64,000 nt of DNA from NCBI GenBank assembly GCA_964348665.1, contig CAYGDP010000020.1, positions 1 through 64,000 on the forward strand, given 5' to 3'. Position 1 is the stretch's first letter. The number at the start of each line of letters is the position of its first letter. Shown here one piece after another: positions 9,793 to 17,536 of this stretch. Position numbers and translations under genes: made by a program. Source of the DNA: CAYGDP01 sp964348665. GTDB taxonomy: Bacteria > Verrucomicrobiota > Verrucomicrobiia > Palsa-1439 > CAYGDP01. The notes beneath the pieces are model-generated. The model searched no databases. It was not told the origin of the DNA and saw only the letters and a program-made list of their open reading frames with translations.

Positions 9793-9857
9793 GTTCGGTT
9801 CAAGCTTTAGCTTGATAGATTTTACAAAAGGTACACGCTAAAACGTGGACTCCGAAC
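9793..9857. repeat. Three-stem palindromic element
   Basis: Outer arms GTTCGG (9793-9798) and CCGAAC (9852-9857) enclose two hairpins, CAAGCTTTAGCTTG (9801-9814) and CACGCTAAAACGTG (9834-9847). It sits between the convergent dabb and fabF genes and could act as a bidirectional terminator or be a REP-like element. Confidence 0.6.
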
Positions 9858-9880
9858 TTTCAATTTCGAAGCATCCCCCC

Positions 9881-11125
9881 TTACTCAAACTTCTTCATAA
9901 TCAATGTAGCATTATGGCCGCCGAAGCCGAAGGAGTTGTTGAGGGCGACGGTGACGCTCGCCTCGCGGGCTGTATTGGGGACGTAATCGAGATCGCAATC
10001 GGGGTCGGCAACCTCGTAATTAATGGTTGGCGGAATTATTCCCTCTTGGATGGTCTTGACACAAACGATCGTCTCGACCGCGCCGGCTGCACCGAGCATG
10101 TGACCGGTCATGGATTTAGTTGAGCTAACCGCTACTTTCTTCGCGTACTCACCAAAGACAGTTTTAATGGCATGTGTTTCGGCAATGTCACCCACGGGAG
10201 TGCTGGTGCCGTGCGCGTTGATGTATTGGATGTCTTCGATGCGCAATTTGGCCTTTTCCAGGGCGCGTTTCATGCAGCGAGCGGCGCCAGCACCTTGCGG
10301 AGCAGGAGCGCTCATGTGATACGCATCGGCGGTGGCGGCATAGCCGACGATCTCGGCGTAGATTTTCGTGCCACGCTTTTTCGCGTGTTCGAGCTCTTCG
10401 AGAATGACGATGCCCGCGCCTTCCCCCATAACGAAGCCATCGCGTCCCTTGTCGAAGGGACGGGAAGCTTTTTCCGGCGCATCGTTGCGGGTTGAGAGCG
10501 CTTTCATCGCGCAAAACGCGCCGACGCCGATGGGCGTAACGGGGGCTTCGCTGCCTCCCGCGACGATGACATCCGCGTCATCGCAAAGGATCATACGTGC
10601 CGCCTCCCCAATGGAATGGGCGCTGGTGGCGCAGGCGCTCACGGTGGCAAAATTCGGCCCGCAAAGTCCATGCTCCATCGAGATCATTCCCGCTGCCATA
10701 TCCGAAATCAACATGGGAATGGTAAAAGGATTGATGCGCGACGGTCCTTTGGTGCGCAACGTTTCGTGGGCGGACTCCAGCGTAGAGAGTCCGCCAATCC
10801 CACTGCCAACGATGACGCCAATCCTCTCCCGGTTTTCGGCATCCAGATTTAGCCCGGAATCTACGATGGCTTGTTTAGCAGCCGGAATGGCGAGCTGGAT
10901 ATAGCGGTCGGCACGCCGGGCGTCTTTGGGCGACTTGAAATGCGGCGCTGGATCGAATCCGCGGACTTCTCCTGCGATTTTGCAGTCGTACTCGGTCACG
11001 TCGAACGCGCCGATGCGACCTACACCGCTCCGACCCGAGAGCAGGCTCGACCAAACACTGGCGACATCGTAGCCGACAGCGCTGACAACCCCGATTCCCG
11101 TGATTACGACTCGGCGCGTGCTCAT
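9881..11125 (-). CDS. fabF: 3-oxoacyl-[ACP] synthase II
   Basis: Elongating condensing enzyme of type II fatty-acid synthesis, adding malonyl-ACP to acyl-ACP. 414 residues. The active-site cysteine is in VSACATSAHSIGEA (about residue 164), and the two catalytic histidines are in INAHGTSTPVGD (about 304) and TKSMTGHMLGAAG (about 341). FGFGGHNA near the end is also typical. The ATG at 11125 (MSTRRVVITG) fits the family start better than an in-frame codon at 11146. Last gene of the fabD-fabG-acpP-fabF operon. Confidence 0.97.
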   Translation of the reverse strand: MSTRRVVITGIGVVSAVGYDVASVWSSLLSGRSGVGRIGAFDVTEYDCKIAGEVRGFDPAPHFKSPKDARRADRYIQLAIPAAKQAIVDSGLNLDAENRERIGVIVGSGIGGLSTLESAHETLRTKGPSRINPFTIPMLISDMAAGMISMEHGLCGPNFATVSACATSAHSIGEAARMILCDDADVIVAGGSEAPVTPIGVGAFCAMKALSTRNDAPEKASRPFDKGRDGFVMGEGAGIVILEELEHAKKRGTKIYAEIVGYAATADAYHMSAPAPQGAGAARCMKRALEKAKLRIEDIQYINAHGTSTPVGDIAETHAIKTVFGEYAKKVAVSSTKSMTGHMLGAAGAVETIVCVKTIQEGIIPPTINYEVADPDCDLDYVPNTAREASVTVALNNSFGFGGHNATLIMKKFE

Positions 11126-11138
11126 CTCAAAAGCAAAC

Positions 11139-11173
11139 GAGGGCACTGCGCTCTTGCGATACGCAATGCCCTC
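11139..11173 (-). other. Stem-loop between acpP and fabF
   Basis: GAGGGCA and TGCCCTC arms (11139-11145 and 11167-11173) with further inner pairing form a hairpin in the 62-bp acpP-fabF gap. No U-run follows, so it is more likely an RNA processing or stability element than a terminator. Confidence 0.5.
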
Positions 11174-11187
11174 GGCGAAATCCCGGT

Positions 11188-11445
11188 TTACTTACCCGTT
11201 TGTTTCTCTTCAATGTAGCGAATCACATCACCCACTTTTTGCAGCTTCTCCGCTTCTTCGTCCGGCACTTCCACGCCGAACTCTTCCTCGAACGCCATGA
11301 TCAGCTCGACGATGTCGAGCGAGTCCGCGCCGAGATCCTCGACGAAGCTCGCCTCGAGCGTCACCTGATCGGGGTTGACGCCGAGCTGTTCGACAACAAT
11401 TTCCTTTACGCGATCTGCAACAGGTTTGTCTTTGTTTTCTGCCAT
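11188..11445 (-). CDS. acpP: Acyl carrier protein
   Basis: 85 residues, acidic. The phosphopantetheine attachment serine is in the motif DLGADSLDIVEL (about residue 41). It carries growing acyl chains between the Fab enzymes. A strong AGGAGG ribosome site precedes the ATG. It lies between fabG and fabF, the common order. Confidence 0.98.
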   Translation of the reverse strand: MAENKDKPVADRVKEIVVEQLGVNPDQVTLEASFVEDLGADSLDIVELIMAFEEEFGVEVPDEEAEKLQKVGDVIRYIEEKQTGK

Positions 11446-11475
11446 GAATCCTCCTGGTTTATTTTTTTCAAAATC

Positions 11476-12222
11476 TTACGCTGTCATACCGCCATCCACC
11501 ACCATCACTTGCCCGGTCACATAACTCGCTGCGTCACTCGCCAAAAAAACCGATGCCCCAGCCACATCCTCGGCTTCCCCGAGCCGTCCCAACGGTACAT
11601 TTGCCAGCAACAGTTTCCGCTGCTCTTCTGTCATCGTCGCCGTCATGTCCGTCGCAATGAATCCGGGTGCGATCGCATTGCACGTAATCCCCCGGCTGGC
11701 CAACTCGCGCGCCACCGACTTGGTGAAGCCGATCAACCCCGCTTTGCTCGCCGCGTAGTTAGCTTGCCCTGCGTTGCCTGTCAAGCCCACAATTGATGCA
11801 ATATTAATTATCCGCCCCGACCGCTGCTTCAGCAATGTCCGTGTCAAGGCTTTTGTCCAATGAAACGCCCCCTTCAAATTCGTATCCAGCACCACGTCCC
11901 ATTGCTCGCCACTCATCCGCATCAGCAAATCATCGCGAGTCACCCCGGCGTTGTTGACCAAAATATCCACCCGTTCGTTCAATCCCAGCGCCTTTTTCGC
12001 CGCCGCCTCCACCGCCGCGCCATCCGCCACATCCACCGCCAACGCCAGCGATTTCCGCCCCAAAGCCGTCACCTCCGCCGCGACTTTATCGGAATTCTCC
12101 TGCGTGCGGCTCACGCACACCACGTCCGCCCCCGCGCGAGCCATCGCCAACGCAATCGCCCGGCCAATCCCCCGCCCTGCCCCCGTCACAACGGCGGTTT
12201 TGTTTTGCAGCGAAATGTTCAT
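11476..12222 (-). CDS. fabG: 3-oxoacyl-[ACP] reductase
   Basis: NADPH-dependent short-chain dehydrogenase that reduces 3-oxoacyl-ACP. About 248 residues. Cofactor loop VVTGAGRGIGRAIAL, LVNNAGVTRDDLLMRM, catalytic S-Y-K in NIASIVGLTGNAGQANYAASKAG, and the C-terminal GQVMVVDGG are all present. Start codons at 12222 (MNISLQNK), 12228 and 12276 are in frame. 12222 is preferred because the extension is encoded by a palindromic repeat (12233-12260). No clear Shine-Dalgarno site. Confidence 0.96.
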   Translation of the reverse strand: MNISLQNKTAVVTGAGRGIGRAIALAMARAGADVVCVSRTQENSDKVAAEVTALGRKSLALAVDVADGAAVEAAAKKALGLNERVDILVNNAGVTRDDLLMRMSGEQWDVVLDTNLKGAFHWTKALTRTLLKQRSGRIINIASIVGLTGNAGQANYAASKAGLIGFTKSVARELASRGITCNAIAPGFIATDMTATMTEEQRKLLLANVPLGRLGEAEDVAGASVFLASDAASYVTGQVMVVDGGMTA

Positions 12223-12232
12223 TATCATCGTC

Positions 12233-12260
12233 GTCCCGCCAAACGCCTCGGCGGGTAAAC
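12233..12260. repeat. CCCGCC/GGCGGG palindrome before fabG
   Basis: GTCCCGCCAAACGCCTC followed by GGCGGGTAAAC. Arms CCCGCC and GGCGGG match the core of elements at 63193-63222 and 61265-61292, so this appears to be a dispersed palindromic family. Confidence 0.55.
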
Positions 12261-12269
12261 CTCGGTCGT

Positions 12270-12355
12270 ATATCAATTCAGCAATTCACCATTCAACGCT
12301 TTTGACCTTATTAACGTTTCAACCCTTTAACGTTTAACGACTCAATGCTTCAACG
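12270..12355. repeat. 7-bp-period tract between fabD and fabG
   Basis: A/T-rich tract made of related units such as ATTCAAC, TTTAACG, TTTCAAC and CTTCAAC. It overlaps the last codons of fabD and fills the fabD-fabG gap. Similar tracts occur at 19845, 29626, 30836 and 47460. Confidence 0.55.
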
Positions 12356-13260
12356 GTCTTATCCAGGCTAGCAACGTCGGCTACATTATGCACAGTAGCA
12401 GCTTTGTCAATCCGCTTCATAAACCCCGTCAGAGCAGTCCCAGGTCCAAGCTCGATAAACCTCGTAAATCCATTTGCCAACAACCATTGCATACTCGCCT
12501 CCCAGCGCACCGGCGAAACCACCTGACGCGCCAGCAATGATCGAATTTCTTCCGCCGACTTCACCGGCTCTGCCGTCACATTCGACACAACAATCTGCTT
12601 CGGCGCCTGAAAAGCGATCTTGGCTAGTTCCGATTCCAGTTTCGGCACGGCGCTCGTCATCAGCCGTGAATGATAGGCACCAGCGACAGACAACGATATC
12701 ACCTTTCTCGCTCCTGCCTGTTCCAACTTGGGTGTCGCTGCCGCAACTTTATTTTTTTCTCCCGACACAACAATCTGTCCCGGACAATTCAGGTTGGCCA
12801 CTTCGATGTCAGACACCTTGCATACCTCCGCGACTTTTCCTTCTTCCAGTCCGATCACTGCCGCCATCCCGCCAGCCGTTGCATCACAAGCTTCTTGCAT
12901 GTAAATCCCGCGCGCCCGCACCAAGCGTAGCCCCTCTTCAAAACTCATCGCCCCCGCCGCCGCCAACGCCGTCGCTTCGCCCAGCGACAAACCCGCCGTC
13001 GCTGCAAATTCCAAATCCAAATTTGAAATTTCCAATACTTTCAGGCATGCCCAGCTCGCCGCGTAAATCCCAGGCTGCGCGTGCTCCGTTTTCGTCAATT
13101 CCGCTTCCGGTCCTTCGAAACAGATTTTCGTCAGGTCATACCCAAGAATCCGGTTCGCATCGTCAAACGCCTTTCTCGCAGCAGGGATTTTTTCCGCCAG
13201 ATCACGCCCCATCCCAATAATTTGCGCCCCTTGTCCGGCAAATAATAAAGCGGTTCTCAT
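12334..13260 (-). CDS. fabD: Malonyl-CoA:ACP transacylase
   Basis: Transfers malonyl from CoA to ACP for chain elongation. 308 residues, the usual size. FAGQGAQIIGMGRDL at the N-terminus, nucleophile serine in AGLSLGEATALAAAG (about residue 92), and VAGAYHSRLMTSA holding the catalytic histidine are present. The segment just before the nucleophile (VLEISNLDLEF) is encoded by a run of 7-bp repeats (13004-13038). First gene of the fab operon, 13 bp downstream of glycerate kinase. Confidence 0.96.
   Translation of the reverse strand: MRTALLFAGQGAQIIGMGRDLAEKIPAARKAFDDANRILGYDLTKICFEGPEAELTKTEHAQPGIYAASWACLKVLEISNLDLEFAATAGLSLGEATALAAAGAMSFEEGLRLVRARGIYMQEACDATAGGMAAVIGLEEGKVAEVCKVSDIEVANLNCPGQIVVSGEKNKVAAATPKLEQAGARKVISLSVAGAYHSRLMTSAVPKLESELAKIAFQAPKQIVVSNVTAEPVKSAEEIRSLLARQVVSPVRWEASMQWLLANGFTRFIELGPGTALTGFMKRIDKAATVHNVADVASLDKTVEALSR
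13004..13038 (-). repeat. Five 7-bp repeats inside fabD
   Basis: GCAAATT, CCAAATC, CAAATTT, GAAATTT, CCAATAC in succession (plus strand), in frame, directly before the codons for the nucleophile elbow. Confidence 0.55.
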
Positions 13261-13273
13261 TTTTCTCTTACTC

Positions 13274-14440
13274 TTAATCTCTCACAACAAAATTCGTCAC
13301 TGTTTTTGCCACGGTATCTTCCAGTAATCGCGCGGCGTTTTGCATGGCGTAATCAAGACTCATATCGCTAGTTTTGATCGCTGCCGCAGCGTCAATCCCG
13401 TGCCTCCGCAGCGCCCGATCGGAAGCGGCGACGCTACCCGCCAATGCTAGAACGGGCAAGTCAAATTCCTTGGCGCGCTGCGCCACCATCACCGGCGCTT
13501 TTCCGGCAAGTGATTGCTCATCGAGTTTCCCCTCGCCCGTAATCACTAAATCGGCCAACCGAAGCCGGTCCTCAAACTGCCCATAATTCATGATGATCTC
13601 CGCGCCCGACTGCATCTCGGCACTCAGAAATGCACGCAGTCCGAACCCAAGCCCACCCGCCGCGCCAGAGCCGGAGAGTCGAGAGAGCGTTGAGGCGTCA
13701 AAGTGTTGAATCGTTAAATCGCGTACAACGATTCGGGCAAAGTGACGAAGATTACGTTCGAGGTGCGCAACCATCGCCGGCGTCGCGCCTTTCTGCGGGC
13801 CAAACACGCGCGCCGCGCCATATTTTCCCAGAAGCGGATTGCTGACATCACTTGCAATTATGATCTTGGAGTTTAGAGTTTGGAGTTTGGAGTTTCCTTC
13901 GGCGATTCTGGCAATTCTATCCAAATCTCCTCCACTCAAAGGTTTTGCCAGCCGGCGTCCTTCCTTGTCAAAGAACTGGAAACCGACGGCCTGCGCCATC
14001 CCCGCGCCGCCATCGGTGGTAGCGCTGCCGCCAATCCCAACAATGATCTCGTGGCAACCGAGTTTCATCGCGGCACAGATCAACTCGCCTGTGCCATAAG
14101 TGGTAGTCCGCATTGGATTCCGTAGCCGTGGTGGAACAAGATGCAACCCGCTCGCCTCCGCCATCTCGATCACCGCCACTCGATTGGGCAATAAACCAAA
14201 CCGTGCGGTAACGCGCTTGCCAAGCGGGCCGCAAACCTTGCAACGAAGTATCTTGCCTCCAGCCGCGGCGACGAGCGCTTCAACAGTCCCTTCCCCGCCA
14301 TCTGCCATTGGGAAACAATCAATTTCTGTGTGCGGCATCGCGCGCTCAATGCCGCGCGTAATTGCGATAGCGGCTTCGGCGGCCGTGAGCGATCCTTTAA
14401 ATTTGTCGGGAGCAATCAAAATGCGCAAGCACCGTATCAT
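13274..14440 (-). CDS. Glycerate kinase, GarK/GlxK family
   Basis: Phosphorylates D-glycerate, feeding it into glycolysis. 388 residues. LRILIAPDKFKGSLTAAEAA, MADGGEGTVEAL, GIGGSATTDGGAGMAQAVG, FGPQKGA and ITGEGKLDEQSLAGKAP are the family motifs in order. The product could be 2- or 3-phosphoglycerate; the GarK-type family usually gives 2-phosphoglycerate. Residues SKLQTLNSK between the conserved ARI and IIIASDVSNPLLG strands are encoded by 7-bp repeats (13866-13895). It precedes fabD by 13 bp and could share its transcript. Confidence 0.93.
   Translation of the reverse strand: MIRCLRILIAPDKFKGSLTAAEAAIAITRGIERAMPHTEIDCFPMADGGEGTVEALVAAAGGKILRCKVCGPLGKRVTARFGLLPNRVAVIEMAEASGLHLVPPRLRNPMRTTTYGTGELICAAMKLGCHEIIVGIGGSATTDGGAGMAQAVGFQFFDKEGRRLAKPLSGGDLDRIARIAEGNSKLQTLNSKIIIASDVSNPLLGKYGAARVFGPQKGATPAMVAHLERNLRHFARIVVRDLTIQHFDASTLSRLSGSGAAGGLGFGLRAFLSAEMQSGAEIIMNYGQFEDRLRLADLVITGEGKLDEQSLAGKAPVMVAQRAKEFDLPVLALAGSVAASDRALRRHGIDAAAAIKTSDMSLDYAMQNAARLLEDTVAKTVTNFVVRD
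13866..13895 (-). repeat. Four 7-bp repeats inside glycerate kinase
   Basis: TTGGAGT, TTAGAGT, TTGGAGT, TTGGAGT then TT (plus strand), in frame. The same GGAGTTT unit occurs at 27060-27085 upstream of nasA. Confidence 0.7.
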
Positions 14441-14496
14441 GCGGCATCAGCAGTAATTCCGCAAGCGCAGCGAAACCAGGATATACCAATAGATTA

Positions 14497-15396
14497 CTAA
14501 GGGCCGATGTAGTTCCGACAGAGACCTAGAAAGGCTCGATAGGCGGCCGGCCAGCGTTTGCCTTTTCGAGAGGCGATGCCCCATTGGCGGCGCAGATGAC
14601 CGCCGGTGAACGGCACTGCAACGAGAAGTTTTTGGCGGAGTTCGCGTTCACAAATCCATGGGGCGACGACACCCACGCCGAGTTCCATTTTTACCATCGC
14701 TTTAATCACGTCCGCCTCGCCGGTCTCGACATAGTTGGGCATGGCGATTCCTTTGCCGCGCAAGAATGTCTCGAGGAGCTGGAAGGTGACACTTCGACGA
14801 CTGTAGAGGATAAAGGATTGAGTCGGCACTTCTTCTAGTGGGACGGACTTTTTCTTCGCCCAAGGGTGCTTGGGCGAAACGACGGCGACCAGTTCGTCCT
14901 CAAACAGTTCGAGCGTCTGCAGCGAAGAGTTTCGAATGGGGAGGATCACGATGGCGAAGTCGAGCTGGTCGGCAAGAAGATGTTCGACGAGCGGCGTGGT
15001 ATCGGCCGGTTCGACGGAGAGTTGATGTTGTGGAAATCGTTTGCGGAATTCCCGGAGCACGGGCGGCAGTAAATACTCGCAGACTGTTGCCGCAGCGCCG
15101 AGCCGGAGTCGTCCTCGTCCTTCACCTTTGGTTTCGCCAACAACAGCCATCGCCTCGCCGAGCTTGGCAAGGACATCGTTCGCGATGGGCAAAAGCGCCT
15201 GTCCTGCGACGGTCAGGCGCACTTGTTTGCCGGAGCGTTCGAACAATTCCGCGCCAAGTTGTTCCTCGAGTGCCTTGATTTGGTGGCTTAGAGCGGATTG
15301 GGTGAGGTAGAGTTTTCGCGCGGCCGCGGTAAAACTGCTCATTTGAGCAATCATAACAAAACTGCGCAGTTGACGCGTATCGAGGATCTCATTCAT
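14497..15396 (-). CDS. LysR-type transcriptional regulator
   Basis: About 299 residues. N-terminal winged HTH (LDTRQLRSFVMIAQMSSFTAAARKLYLTQSALSHQIKALEEQLG) and a C-terminal periplasmic-binding-like effector domain. Transcribed away from the porin and nitrate genes, so control of that block is likely, as for NtcB or Nac in other bacteria; this is inference from position. The ligand cannot be read from the sequence. The start at 15396 (MNEILDTRQL) gives the usual N-terminus; a TTG at 15408 is in frame. Confidence 0.9.
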   Translation of the reverse strand: MNEILDTRQLRSFVMIAQMSSFTAAARKLYLTQSALSHQIKALEEQLGAELFERSGKQVRLTVAGQALLPIANDVLAKLGEAMAVVGETKGEGRGRLRLGAAATVCEYLLPPVLREFRKRFPQHQLSVEPADTTPLVEHLLADQLDFAIVILPIRNSSLQTLELFEDELVAVVSPKHPWAKKKSVPLEEVPTQSFILYSRRSVTFQLLETFLRGKGIAMPNYVETGEADVIKAMVKMELGVGVVAPWICERELRQKLLVAVPFTGGHLRRQWGIASRKGKRWPAAYRAFLGLCRNYIGP

Positions 15397-15719
15397 GTGT
15401 CGAATCAATAATTCTCATCTCGAATTTGTTCCTAATTTATTCACTTTGGTCAATTCCGTTCGACGGTGTCGAGAACTCCGAACATCCATCGCCCGATTGG
15501 CAAAGTAGGGCCATGTGACTACTCTACGATCGCCACCGATATTAGCATCTTTGCTGCCAACCATCAAATTCGATGCAAAACAGGGCGCAAAATCACCATT
15601 TAATTCTCGGTGTGAATCCAAGCGATGAAATTATAGACTCATACAAATATAGCAGTTGGTATCGCACCAGCTAATTACGACGCCAATGTTGGCAACCATT
15701 ATGGCGAAAAAAAACGAAT
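15397..15719. promoter_or_regulatory. Divergent LysR-porin control region
   Basis: 323 bp without a gene, AT-richer than its flanks. It holds a dyad ATAC-N14-GTAT (15641-15662), 58-79 bp before the porin start, which is a possible LysR-family binding site. I could not assign a convincing sigma-70 or sigma-54 promoter for either gene. Confidence 0.4.
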
Positions 15720-17225
15720 ATGAAAACGAAACACACTCTAACCGCGGCGGCGCTGTTCGGCTGGGCAGCAGTGGCGGTTTTCAGCGAAGAAATAACCGAG
15801 GCGCAGCGAAAGAAGATCGAGCAGAAGCTTGCGGGCACCTATAACCCGTTGAGCTTTTACGACGGGAAATTGATATTCGACGTTCAAGACCGTTTGCGCT
15901 TCGAGTACCGCGAGAACAACTTTGATTTTAACGACGCGACCGATCATGTCACCGATGACGCGTGGCTGCTCCAGCGATTTCGTGTGGGCGCACTCTATAA
16001 ACCAACGGGCTGGCTGAAGTTTTACGCGCAAGCGCAGGACTCGCGCGAACTCGATTCAGATCGCCCGGACGTGCCGTTTGTGGTTGCCTCGGAGGGCAAC
16101 GATACGTTCGACTTGCGGCAGGCTTGGGTCGAGATCGGGGATTTGAAGCAGTTTCCGCTAACGCTGAAGCTCGGCCGCCAGGAATTGATCTATGGGGATG
16201 AACGACTAATTGGCGCATTCGATTGGAACAATCTCGCTCGCACGTTCGACGCGGTGAAGATCCACTTCGAGCCGAAGGGAAAAAAGTTCTGGGTGGATGC
16301 GTTCTACGCGAACGTGGTCACGATGGCGCAAAACACGCAGACTGACAATTGTCGCTGGCAGTTCAATGAATCCAACACGCGCGACGATTTCCTAGGTGTG
16401 TACGCGAGCACAACGCTGCTCCCCTTGCAGACCACAGAAGCGTATTTGCTCTACCGCGGCAAGGAAGGCAACGCGCCGTTTTATTCGAGCACGACCACAA
16501 CGCCAGCGTTTGGCAATGCGCCCGCGTATGATATTGACCAGGAAATCTGGACCCTCGGCGCGCGCGTGAAATCCACACCGGGCAAACTAAACGGGTTCGA
16601 TTATGAGTTTGAGGGCGCCTATCAGTTCGGCAAAGCTGACGGCCAGAGTGCGGGCGCGTATCCTGGACCAAGCTCTTTGGATCATGAAGCTTTCGCGCTC
16701 CACTTGGGCGGTGGTTACACTTTTGCAAATGTTTGGAGCAAACCGCGCATCGGTATCGAGTATAACCTTGCATCGGGCGACACCAATCCGACGGATGGCA
16801 AAAATGAATCGTTCCTGAACCTCTTTCACACGAATCACAAGTTCTACGGCTACATGGACGTGTTCGCGTGGAAGAACCTGCACAACCCTGCCATCCAACT
16901 GAAGTTTACGCCGTACCAGGATTCGCTTCAACCATTCAAAGCGCTAACCGTGCAGCTCGATTATCACCTGTTCTGGCTTTTCACCAATGAAGACGCGTGG
17001 TACCGGGCAAACGCCATCACCCGCGTTCGTCCCCTTAATGCCGCGGCGAACAACGCCAACCGTAACGCGGGGAGTGAGTTTGATCTCACGGTGGGTTATG
17101 CGCCAACAAAGTGGCTCAAATTCCTCGCTGGCTACAGCCATTATTTTGCCGGCGACTATCTTACCGATACAGGGGCCGCGGATGACGCTGATTTCGTATA
17201 CGTGCAAACGATTATCCAGTTCTAA
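15720..17225 (+). CDS. Outer-membrane porin, alginate-export-like family
   Basis: 501 residues. A Sec signal peptide (MKTKHTLTAAALFGWAAVAVFS) is followed by alternating amphipathic beta strands typical of an outer-membrane barrel. The RFRVGALYKPTGWLKFYAQAQDSRE and LKLGRQELIYGDERLIGAFDWNNLARTFDAVKIHF segments resemble the alginate_exp family, whose members are not limited to alginate. The last residue is F (IIQF), as in BAM-inserted proteins. As the first gene of the nitrate block it probably admits nitrate or another nitrogen anion; that is inference. An AT-rich leader without clear Shine-Dalgarno precedes the ATG. Confidence 0.85.
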   Translation: MKTKHTLTAAALFGWAAVAVFSEEITEAQRKKIEQKLAGTYNPLSFYDGKLIFDVQDRLRFEYRENNFDFNDATDHVTDDAWLLQRFRVGALYKPTGWLKFYAQAQDSRELDSDRPDVPFVVASEGNDTFDLRQAWVEIGDLKQFPLTLKLGRQELIYGDERLIGAFDWNNLARTFDAVKIHFEPKGKKFWVDAFYANVVTMAQNTQTDNCRWQFNESNTRDDFLGVYASTTLLPLQTTEAYLLYRGKEGNAPFYSSTTTTPAFGNAPAYDIDQEIWTLGARVKSTPGKLNGFDYEFEGAYQFGKADGQSAGAYPGPSSLDHEAFALHLGGGYTFANVWSKPRIGIEYNLASGDTNPTDGKNESFLNLFHTNHKFYGYMDVFAWKNLHNPAIQLKFTPYQDSLQPFKALTVQLDYHLFWLFTNEDAWYRANAITRVRPLNAAANNANRNAGSEFDLTVGYAPTKWLKFLAGYSHYFAGDYLTDTGAADDADFVYVQTIIQF

Positions 17226-17246
17226 CGCAATACTGAAGGAAACCAA

Positions 17247-17510
17247 ATGAACTTCGTTGAACCTGGAAAAGTGACGATGACAGTGACCTACATGGATGGA
17301 AAAGTACGCGAATTCGATTTTACGCCGCTGCCAGACGTATCGAATCAGACCGCGCGGCTCGACTCGATTCTTGGCGCACCCAACTTGGTGTTGGAACTGG
17401 AAAATCGACTCATGGTCATTCCGATGGAGAATGTCCGCAGCCTGGAATTCAGTCCCCTGCCCTGTAAATTGCCCTCTCGCGCATTACGCGTTGCGCGTGA
17501 GGCGGCCTAA
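17247..17510 (+). CDS. 87-aa protein of unknown function in nitrate operon
   Basis: No family recognised. It begins MNFVEPGKVTMTVTYMDGKVREFDFTPLP and has a strand-rich pattern ending in a basic tail, without TM segments or signal peptide, so it is probably cytosolic. AAGGAAAC precedes the ATG and the same ribosome-site wording precedes nrtA. It lies between the porin and the nitrate-binding protein, spaced 21 and 26 bp, so it is co-transcribed. Confidence 0.75.
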   Translation: MNFVEPGKVTMTVTYMDGKVREFDFTPLPDVSNQTARLDSILGAPNLVLELENRLMVIPMENVRSLEFSPLPCKLPSRALRVAREAA

Positions 17511-17536
17511 ACAACGATCAACCAAAAAGGAAACCA

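Noticed and set aside
15545..15575. A TTGGCAGCAAAGATGCTA string on the minus strand, resembling a sigma-54 promoter.
   Set aside because: The -12 element is ATGC instead of TTGC and the orientation and distance fit neither gene well.
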